Positions 1 through 4,725 of a DNA stretch of 9,708 nt are shown piece by piece. The notes beneath the pieces were generated by a model that saw only the letters and a list, made by a program, of their open reading frames with translations, had not been told where the DNA came from and did not search any database. A program made the position numbers and the translations under genes. The DNA lies in contig JACXTQ010000217.1 in the NCBI GenBank assembly GCA_016919605.1, positions 1 through 9,708 of the forward strand. The letters run 5' to 3'. Every line of letters starts with the position of its first letter. Positions within the stretch are counted from its first letter, which is position 1. This DNA comes from Methylovulum sp. (GTDB taxonomy: Bacteria; Pseudomonadota; Gammaproteobacteria; Methylococcales; Methylomonadaceae).

Positions 1-188
1 GGTGAACGGGTAAAAAAAGCATTGCCGTAAAGGTCAGATTTTCTAAACCGCCTATGCGGCGGTGAACTCGTCCATTGCCGGTGGCGTTAAAAAACACACT
101 TTCTAAACCGCCTATGCGGCGGTGAACGGCATTATCCCCGCAAAGTGACTTTTTAATTTATTTCTAAATCGCCTATGCGGCGGTGAAC
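1..188 (-). CRISPR. Type I-F CRISPR array, leader-proximal end (3 full repeats plus 1 cut by the window edge)
   Basis: Three complete 28-bp repeats lie at 40-67, 100-127 and 161-188, and the last 7 bases of a fourth are at 1-7, so the array continues off the left edge. The spacers are 8-39 (32 nt), 68-99 (32 nt) and 128-160 (33 nt). Read on the minus strand each repeat begins GTTCACCGCCGCATAGGCGG and ends TTTAGAAA, the hairpin plus 8-nt handle layout of type I-F (Csy4/Cas6f) repeats. Transcription is therefore leftward, with the leader to the right. The repeat at 161-188 differs from the others by one base (169 is T instead of C), which is G20 to A in crRNA numbering. No cas gene is present in the window. 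The class is assigned from the repeat sequence and spacer length, and it is secure. Confidence 0.97.
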
Positions 189-320
189 TGAGCATTTAAT
201 CGAAAACTATCAAATGCAACAAGATGTTAAGCTATTTTTTCCCTTTTTACCAATAAAAAAACACCTCAATGCAAGTCATTGATTCAAATCTATTTTTAAA
301 AGGCGTTAAAAATATTCCTT
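189..320 (-). promoter_or_regulatory. CRISPR leader, AT-rich
   Basis: This AT-rich stretch with homopolymer A/T runs abuts the terminal repeat on the side expected for a type I-F leader, because the repeats read GTTCAC on the minus strand. It carries no ORF on the expected strand that looks real. It should contain the promoter for the pre-crRNA and the docking site for Cas1/Cas2-3. No clear -35/-10 pair can be fixed by eye. The outer boundary at about 320 is approximate, set just before the MORN-repeat ORF. Confidence 0.75.
272..284 (-). promoter_or_regulatory. Candidate IHF binding site in the CRISPR leader
   Basis: On the minus strand this reads AATCAATGACTTG, which matches the IHF consensus WATCAANNNNTTR at every defined position. 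It lies 83 bp from the first repeat. IHF bending of the leader is established for type I-E and has been reported for I-F spacer integration, so placement in the leader makes chance less likely, although the motif is short and the region is AT-rich. A weaker, imperfect match near 198-210 is closer to the repeat. No binding evidence is available from the sequence alone. Confidence 0.5.
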
Positions 321-352
321 AAATAAGGTGGCGGGCTTGCCGTTGCTTTTTT

Positions 353-589
353 TTGCTGATGGCTGGCGGCAGTACCCTGGCTGTTACCATAACCTACCCG
401 AAGGGTGACAGCTATGAAGGGGAAGCCCAAAATGGCTTGAGAAACGAGCATGGTGTTTACGCTTATGCCAACGGCAACAGGTATGTCGGCAAATATAAAA
501 ATGGGGTAAGGGATGGGCAGGGGACTTTTTCTAGTGCCAACGGCCTCACCGAAAGCGGCGTGTGGCAAAGCGCTATCGGGGTGAAGTGA
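353..589 (+). CDS. Small MORN-repeat protein, 5' end uncertain (possible frameshift remnant)
   Basis: The protein (78 codons from a TTG at 353, 76 from ATG at 359) contains MORN-type units: GDSYEGEAQNGLRNEHGVYA, then NRYVGKYKNGVRDGQGTF, then a partial unit ending SGVW. MORN repeats form beta-hairpin arrays; in bacteria their role is usually unknown and often envelope-associated. Neither start has a Shine-Dalgarno sequence. AAGGTGG lies further upstream (325-331), before a T8 tract at 347-354. In another frame, codons before that tract (TTG at 337 or GTG at 328) would encode a hydrophobic LPLLFF stretch. Joined across the T8 tract to LLMAGGSTLAVTI, this would make a convincing signal peptide. 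The visible ORF may therefore be a frameshifted or slippage-dependent secreted protein. It ends 4 bp before the stop of the convergent murI gene. Confidence 0.6.
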   Translation: MLMAGGSTLAVTITYPKGDSYEGEAQNGLRNEHGVYAYANGNRYVGKYKNGVRDGQGTFSSANGLTESGVWQSAIGVK

Positions 590-593
590 GGCC

Positions 594-1397
594 TTAGCGT
601 GTGGCCGGTAGCGTATACACAGGCTCGGCAGGTTCCCCGATGGCGGTCAGGAAAGCGGACAGGGCGGGTGCCGAACCGGAGGTGTAGTAGGTGGTCGCCG
701 CTGTCCGCGCTGGCGCGGGGGTATTGGGCAACACACGGGCAAGTTGGCGGGCGATGGCCCCCGAAGGCTCGACCACGGTGACGGACGGGCCGGTGATAAG
801 GGCAATTTCTTCGGCCAAAAACGCATAGTGGGTACAGCCTAAGACGATGGTGTCCGCACCTGCGGCCATGCCTGGGCGGATGAAGCCGTCCAATAACCGT
901 CGGGTACGGGTGCTTTGGAACTGGCCGCGTTCGACTTGATCCGCCAGTCCTGGGCACGGTTGCAGGATGACTTTGACCTCTTGGCCGTAGGCGTGGCACA
1001 GCCGCGCGACCGCCGGGCTGTGTATGGTGTTGGTGGTCGCCAGCACCAGCACGACTTTAGAGCGGGTAAGTTGGGTAGCGGGTTTGATGGCCGGTTCCAT
1101 CGCCACGATGGGCAGTCCGTGTAGTTTGCGCAAGTGCTGCGCGGCGACAACGCTGGCGGTGTTGCAAGCGAGCACCAGCGCCTTTACGCCGCCCCCGACC
1201 AAAAACTGGCTGATGTGCGTGGCGCGGGTTTCGATAAACGCGGCTGAGCGATCCCCGTAGGGCGCATGGGCGTTGTCGGCGACATAAACGAAGGACTCGG
1301 CGGGCAACGCCTCCCGCAGCGCCCGCAGCACCGACAGTCCGCCGATTCCTGAGTCGTAAACGCCGATAGGCGCAAAAATGGCTTCGCTAGTACGCAT
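594..1397 (-). CDS. murI: Glutamate racemase
   Basis: This 267-residue protein has the normal length for glutamate racemase, the cytoplasmic enzyme that interconverts L- and D-glutamate to supply D-Glu for the peptidoglycan stem peptide. All family signatures are visible: GVYDSGIGG near the N-terminus (D15, S16), PYGDRS (46-51), the first catalytic cysteine in ACNTAS (C78), the MEPAIKPA segment (100-107), and the second catalytic cysteine in GCTHY (C188, H190). The two cysteines are the acid/base pair of this cofactor-independent racemase. The ATG at 1397 (minus strand) gives the right N-terminal length, although no strong Shine-Dalgarno sequence precedes it. The gene appears monocistronic. 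It converges on the MORN ORF with a 4-bp gap and no intrinsic terminator between them. The upstream side is repeat-rich and shows no obvious promoter. Nothing suggests inactivation. Confidence 0.97.
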   Translation of the reverse strand: MRTSEAIFAPIGVYDSGIGGLSVLRALREALPAESFVYVADNAHAPYGDRSAAFIETRATHISQFLVGGGVKALVLACNTASVVAAQHLRKLHGLPIVAMEPAIKPATQLTRSKVVLVLATTNTIHSPAVARLCHAYGQEVKVILQPCPGLADQVERGQFQSTRTRRLLDGFIRPGMAAGADTIVLGCTHYAFLAEEIALITGPSVTVVEPSGAIARQLARVLPNTPAPARTAATTYYTSGSAPALSAFLTAIGEPAEPVYTLPATR

Positions 1398-1536
1398 TGT
1401 TGCTGGTAAGTGTTCAAGTGAGGGGGGATAGTTTTGCGCATATACGCTAAGCGGTCAATTTTTCGTTTTTTAGAGCATGGGTCTCTTGACCGCAACGGGG
1501 GCGGGCAGAGCCTCGCGCTCCTCTCACTCTTCGCCA

Positions 1537-1597
1537 TCGTTCCCATGCTCCGGCGTACCCTCAAGGGCATAAATCACTGCCATTAAGTTAAGGAATA
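1537..1597 (+). repeat. Truncated copy of the palindromic repeat arm
   Basis: TCGTTCCC followed by ATGCTCCGGCGT resembles the start of the arm at 1620, and the 24-bp segment 1574-1597, containing CCATTAAGTTAAGGA, is identical to 1685-1708. The middle part with the GGACGCT/AGCGTCC hairpin is missing and replaced by unrelated bases. This is a degenerate third arm of the same family as the 1620-1963 unit. The 9-bp inverted pair GAGCATGGG (1473-1481) and CCCATGCTC (1542-1550) lies partly outside it. Confidence 0.7.
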
Positions 1598-1619
1598 AAC
1601 AATAAAAATCAAGGCTATA

Positions 1620-1963
1620 TCGTTCCCACGCTCCGGCGTGGGAATGCATCCAAGGACGCTCTAGCGTCCCGCAACGCCGGAGCGTCACTGCCATTAAGTT
1701 AAGGAATATGGCTTTAATTTCAATAATATAGAAAATGCTATTGGGTTAAGGCCGTAGTAAGTTAATTCGTTCGTGGTGAGCTTGTCGAACCATGACCGGA
1801 TTAACCGCCCACCCTTCGACCAGCTCAGGGCGAACGATTAATCCTATCTTGTTGAAATTATAGGCACAAATCCTTAACTTAATGGTAGTGCCACCTGCAT
1901 TGCGGTGTGTGAAACGGGACGCGGCGCGTCCTGACCGCATTCCCACACAGCGTGTGGGAACGA
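1620..1963. mobile_element. MITE-like inverted-repeat unit, non-coding
   Basis: Two related arms face each other. Left arm: hairpin TTCCCACGC/GCGTGGGAA (1623-1631, 1636-1644), hairpin GGACGCT/AGCGTCC (1654-1660, 1663-1669), CCATTAAGTTAAGGA, then TAATTTCAA (1715-1723). On the minus strand the right arm gives the same order: hairpin TTCCCACAC/GTGTGGGAA (1940-1960), hairpin GGACGC/GCGTCC (1917-1931), CCATTAAGTTAAGGA with one variant base nearby (1871-1890), then TAATTTCAA (1852-1860). Outer ends are TCGTTCCC and GGGAACGA. The two arms have diverged, so this is an old unit. The only reading frame across it encodes RPELVEG...VRQAHHER, the usual false translation of such repeats. No transposase is present; movement by a trans-acting enzyme is inference. 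Confidence 0.65.
1768..1836. repeat. Nested interspersed palindrome (GTTCGTGGTGAGC / CAGCTCAGGGCGAAC type)
   Basis: The left arm CGTTCGTGGTGAGCTTGTCG (from 1768) and the reverse complement of the right arm (1812-1836) share CGTTCG, TGAGCT and GTCGAA at matching positions, with a few differences. The spacer is about 20 bp. This is a widespread intergenic repeat type in proteobacterial genomes. It sits in the centre of the larger inverted-repeat unit, suggesting insertion of one repeat family into another or a composite element. Confidence 0.75.
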
Positions 1964-1970
1964 GAAAATC

Positions 1971-2876
1971 TTAAAAAAATCCCGGGTTCAATTTTTTGAC
2001 AACCCCGCTGTATTGGCTGGACAACAGTTGTTTCTTAAATTCCTTTAAAAAGAGGCTCTTGCCCTTTAGCCCCTGATACCACGCCTTGTCCAAAAACGCC
2101 ACGGCTAGCTCTGTGTTGCCCGCATATAACAAATCCGCCATCACTTCCCATAACGCAGGCGGCAAGGTGTGTTTGTCGTCAGAGCTTATCAAATCGAAGG
2201 TGCGCCACTGTTGAATATCAAAGCCTTTGGTTTGCAACACCTTTAAGGCCGCGTTCAGCTCCGCCGCCTGTTGCCATAGGGCTTTTTTATCCGTCCAAGC
2301 TTTTTTCATCAGCTTTGCCGAAGGCCGATACCGCCCGTTTTGGTATTCCCACACCACCAACGGGGCGGGCGACTCGGCAAAACTGACTTTCCAATAGGTA
2401 AACACATCGTCCAGCACTTGGATTTCAAACGTGCCGTTGTTGTCCAGGTCGATGACATCTTGCGGGAAAATGTCGCCAAAATCGGCGGCATCGACATCGG
2501 CTATTTTTTGGGCGGTTTTGCCTAAGGTGTAAATGCTAAAATCAAAACAGCAGTGCGCCCCGCCGGAAAAATGCGATAGGATGATGCTGTCCACGCCCGT
2601 GGCGGTCAGGTCTTTGCTGTATTTGCCATCCGCAAAGCGGACAAGCTCCACCTTGCCTTCGCCAAAATCTTGCCGCGCCATCTGCTTGCCGTTTTTGAGC
2701 AGGGTGACGCGGGAGCTGTCGCAGACAAAGCAATCAAGCTCTTCGCCCTGGGTCTTAATCTCCACCACCCAACCGTTTGCCAAGGGCTGTTTTTGGGTTT
2801 CATCGGCACGGGCCAAGGCCGGACACAGCAAAATAGCCCCCAGCACGAGTGATGACAAACGCAGATAAGGGTGCAT
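1971..2876 (-). CDS. Uncharacterised exported protein with SGGAHCC motif
   Basis: This 301-residue protein is of unknown function. The ATG at 2876 was chosen over a longer in-frame start at 2999 because GGAG lies 5 bases before it on the minus strand, and because it opens a clear Sec signal peptide: MHPYLRLSSL, a hydrophobic core, then ALARA with probable cleavage before DE. The mature part has four cysteines, CFVC (49, 52) and CC (109-110) within HFSGGAHCCFDFSIY, which could form disulfides in the periplasm. A D-x-D-x-N-G segment (DLDNNGTFEI, 143-152) looks like a calcium-binding or VCBS/FG-GAP-like loop. The C-terminal third is helical and lysine-rich. It is flanked downstream by the palindromic repeat unit, whose last hairpin (1940-1960) lies just past the stop. 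The gene is apparently monocistronic. No enzymatic motif is recognised. Confidence 0.85.
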   Translation of the reverse strand: MHPYLRLSSLVLGAILLCPALARADETQKQPLANGWVVEIKTQGEELDCFVCDSSRVTLLKNGKQMARQDFGEGKVELVRFADGKYSKDLTATGVDSIILSHFSGGAHCCFDFSIYTLGKTAQKIADVDAADFGDIFPQDVIDLDNNGTFEIQVLDDVFTYWKVSFAESPAPLVVWEYQNGRYRPSAKLMKKAWTDKKALWQQAAELNAALKVLQTKGFDIQQWRTFDLISSDDKHTLPPALWEVMADLLYAGNTELAVAFLDKAWYQGLKGKSLFLKEFKKQLLSSQYSGVVKKLNPGFF

Positions 2877-3160
2877 AGATACTCCGAGGGTTTGATGGCG
2901 GTTATGGTGGTTATAATTTACGCGGGGATGCTGAATGTCGGGTGAACCGGGAGGCGTTCGCCCCTTAAAGCCAGTCTGGCTGGATGGGTAAAAGGCCACT
3001 GTTTATTGGACGTTTTTTCTTTCCCTTTGCAACCACTGCCGCCTACTTTGGGCGATAGGCTGGAACAACCGCAAAAAAACCGCCCCAGACTGTTTGGCAA
3101 GAAAAAATAGGTATTATATTCGTATTGCATATCAATAAGCTATATATACATTATAAATTT
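2877..3160. other. Intergenic region with no recognised gene
   Basis: This is the divergent spacer between the exported-protein gene and the DUF1906 gene. It holds a small perfect dyad, AGCCAG-T-CTGGCT, at 2969-2981 and an AT-rich patch at about 3105-3160 that could carry a promoter for the rightward gene. Short ORFs on either strand here lack family features and ribosome binding sites. No RNA gene was recognised. Confidence 0.5.
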
Positions 3161-3314
3161 TGTGGAATAATGACACTTTTTTAGGGTAATAGTTAATTTC
3201 TTTGGCGGTGTGATTTTTATATAGTTGGGCTGGCGTTATTGTGTAGAAGGCAACGTCCTGGCTTTTTATTTGATAAGTTCCCACCGCGCCAGCCAACGCG
3301 GTTAACCGTATTAA
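3161..3314 (+). promoter_or_regulatory. Duplicated upstream element, copy 1
   Basis: This shares blocks in the same order, and at nearly the same spacing, with 4452-4604. The blocks are TGTGGAATAATGACA (3161-3175, 11 of 15 identical to copy 2), a T run, GGGTAATAGTTAATTT (3184-3199, identical), TTATATAGT (3217-3225, identical), CGTTATTGTG (3234-3243, 8 of 10) and GTATTAA (3308-3314, identical). From the GGGTAAT block onward the offset is exactly 1290 bp throughout, while the intervening bases differ. A possible long-range stem pairs GTTGG(G)CTGGCG (3224-3235) with CGCCAGCCAAC (3287-3297). The copy ends just before the GGAGG ribosome site of the DUF1906 gene, so it could be a structured 5' leader, an operator region or a small RNA. 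Homology of the two copies is seen; function is not. Confidence 0.6.
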
Positions 3315-3327
3315 TGGAGGCACCCAC

Positions 3328-4218
3328 ATGAGTATAAGTATTATTGACACACCCTTTAACACGACCGCTAAGGCGGCCTGTTTACGCGCCAAAAGGGTAC
3401 AGACCGTTATCCGTTATTATAATTTTAGCAATTCGCGTAACTTGCCTGAAAAACGTATGGAGCTGGCCGAAGCGCAAGCGCTCGGTGCGGCCGGGCTACG
3501 CATCGGCGTTGTCTTTCAGCAAAAACAAGACCAAGCGGCGGATTTTGACAAAGCGCGGGGGCTTGCCGCCGGCCACCGCGCTTACCGTTATGCCCACGAT
3601 AGCATTGGCCAACCCGCCGATTCGGGGATTTATTTTTCGGTTGATTTTGATGCCACCGCCGCCGAAATTGCCAGCCATATCGTGCCTTATTTTGAAGGTG
3701 TCAAAGCCGCGTTTGCGCAAGAAAGCGGCGGCGGGCGCAGTTACCGCATCGGCGCTTACGGTTCGGGGTTAACCTGCGGCACCCTGGCGGACCAGGGCTT
3801 GATTGAGCTGACGTGGTTGTCAATGTCGCGGGGGTTTCAAGGAACACGGGCGGCCTTGGCGGCGGGTGCTTATCATCTGGCGCAATCAGCCTCATCGGAG
3901 AAGCCTTGCGGGCTGCCTGTCGATGTTAACGAAGCCAATCCCGCCCACCCCGATTTTGGCAGCTTCATCATTGCCGACGATCATGCCGCGCCCGCACACG
4001 GTACGGCGGTTAATGTCGGTGAGCGTTATAAGGTGGTTGCGCGTAGTGGCCTACGTTTGCGGGGCGGTGCCGGGGTGCAATTTGACATTGTCGGCAACTT
4101 GTTTGCCGGACAGGTTGTGTTCGTAGCGTCCATCTCTAACGGCTGGGCGCGTGTCGATGTCCAAGGCGACGGCCAAATCGATGGCTTTGCGCACGCTGAT
4201 TTCTTGGAGCGTGTGTAG
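3328..4218 (+). CDS. Rv2525c-like (DUF1906) glycoside-hydrolase-fold protein with C-terminal SH3 domain
   Basis: The 296 residues split into a DUF1906/Rv2525c-like TIM-barrel domain (about 3-205) and a bacterial SH3 domain (about 232-295, YKVVARSGLRLRGGAG...NGWARVDV...GFAHADFL). Family landmarks include D7 at the end of the first strand, VIRYYNFS (27-34), the E46 region followed by AAGLRIGVVF, IYFSVDFD (101-108, D106 and D108), YRIGAYGSGLTC (139-150), and the closing PVDVNEA (197-203). This fold resembles GH25-type lysozymes, and Rv2525c is linked to cell-wall metabolism, so a peptidoglycan-directed role with SH3 wall targeting is likely. Direct hydrolase activity is unproven for the family. 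No signal peptide is visible. The start is firm: GGAGG (3316-3320) lies 7 bases before the ATG. It is monocistronic and followed by a strong GC hairpin. Confidence 0.88.
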   Translation: MSISIIDTPFNTTAKAACLRAKRVQTVIRYYNFSNSRNLPEKRMELAEAQALGAAGLRIGVVFQQKQDQAADFDKARGLAAGHRAYRYAHDSIGQPADSGIYFSVDFDATAAEIASHIVPYFEGVKAAFAQESGGGRSYRIGAYGSGLTCGTLADQGLIELTWLSMSRGFQGTRAALAAGAYHLAQSASSEKPCGLPVDVNEANPAHPDFGSFIIADDHAAPAHGTAVNVGERYKVVARSGLRLRGGAGVQFDIVGNLFAGQVVFVASISNGWARVDVQGDGQIDGFAHADFLERV

Positions 4219-4283
4219 GCCCTTAAGCAAACCCAATGGCAAGCCGTAGCCCTACGGCAAACAAGCGCCAATCCCCCACAATT

Positions 4284-4312
4284 GGGCGGCCCGTTGTCTC
4301 AGCGGGCCGCCC
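4284..4312 (+). terminator. Strong GC hairpin downstream of the DUF1906 gene
   Basis: A perfect 10-bp stem, GGGCGGCCCG (4284-4293) and CGGGCCGCCC (4303-4312), encloses a 9-nt loop. It begins 66 bp after the stop codon. The T-tract expected for an intrinsic terminator is absent, so it may act as an RNA-stabilising hairpin or a weak terminator. A smaller dyad, GCCGTAG/CTACGGC, lies at 4243-4258 between the gene and this hairpin. Confidence 0.55.
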
Positions 4313-4451
4313 TGTCTAAGCCACTCTCCAAGCATATCCCGATTTGCCCGGCAAACCTTAAAAAAGTCATTCTCACCCATCGTTGGCGTAAAAAATTCTT
4401 GTAGTGGTTTTTATTATAAATCAAAGTCATGGTAACATGCCTACTTGGTGC

Positions 4452-4604
4452 TGTGCATTATTCACATTTTTTTGGGTAATAGTTAATTTTATTTGCCACC
4501 TACTTCTTATATAGTGGGCAAAACGTTTTTCTGGGTTTTATCCAAGTGATAAATATTGCCGTTAGACTAAGACGGGGTTCAGCGTTTGATTTGGACGGTA
4601 TTAA
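4452..4604 (+). promoter_or_regulatory. Duplicated upstream element, copy 2
   Basis: This is the counterpart of 3161-3314. It contains TGTGCATTATTCACA (4452-4466, a near-palindrome), a T run, GGGTAATAGTTAATTT (4474-4489), TTATATAGT (4507-4515), CGTTTTTCTG (4524-4533) and GTATTAA (4598-4604). A local hairpin can form between TTTGCCAC (4492-4499) and GTGGGCAAA (4514-4522) with one bulged G, and alternatively CAAAACG (4519-4525) can pair with CGTTTG (4583-4588) with one bulged A. It lies 121 bp further from its downstream start codon than expected for a simple 5' leader like copy 1. The rest of the gene-free stretch 4219-4725 (4313-4451 and 4605-4725) shows nothing recognisable apart from the ribosome site of the next gene. 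Confidence 0.6.
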
Positions 4605-4725
4605 GACCCGCCACCATCACCCACTTTTCCGCGCTGTTAGATAGAAGCGATCTACAAGTTTCCATACAAATAACATGGGCGGTTATGCATAAATAGCGTA
4701 TTCGCAAGAAATATTAAGGATATTG

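Noticed and set aside
463..999. Leftward 178-codon ORF overlapping the MORN gene and murI
   Set aside because: Out-of-frame shadow of murI, Arg/Pro/His-rich with low complexity; the overlapping racemase has every catalytic motif.
1746..1946. Leftward 66-codon ORF containing RPELVEG and VRQAHHER
   Set aside because: This is the familiar translation of an interspersed palindromic repeat. It lies entirely within the inverted-repeat unit and has no protein-like features.
2918..3130. Leftward 70-codon ORF before the exported-protein gene
   Set aside because: No domain, no ribosome site, unusual composition; it also overlaps the unused long 5' extension of the next gene.
3132..3392. Leftward ORF with a hydrophobic stretch upstream of the DUF1906 gene
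   Set aside because: It overlaps the start of a well supported gene and the duplicated element, and has no ribosome site or family motif.
4452..4466. CRP-like site TGTGCATTATTCACA
   Set aside because: The half-sites resemble TGTGA/TCACA, but the spacer is 5 instead of 6 and the equivalent site in copy 1 is not palindromic, so a CRP call is not supported.
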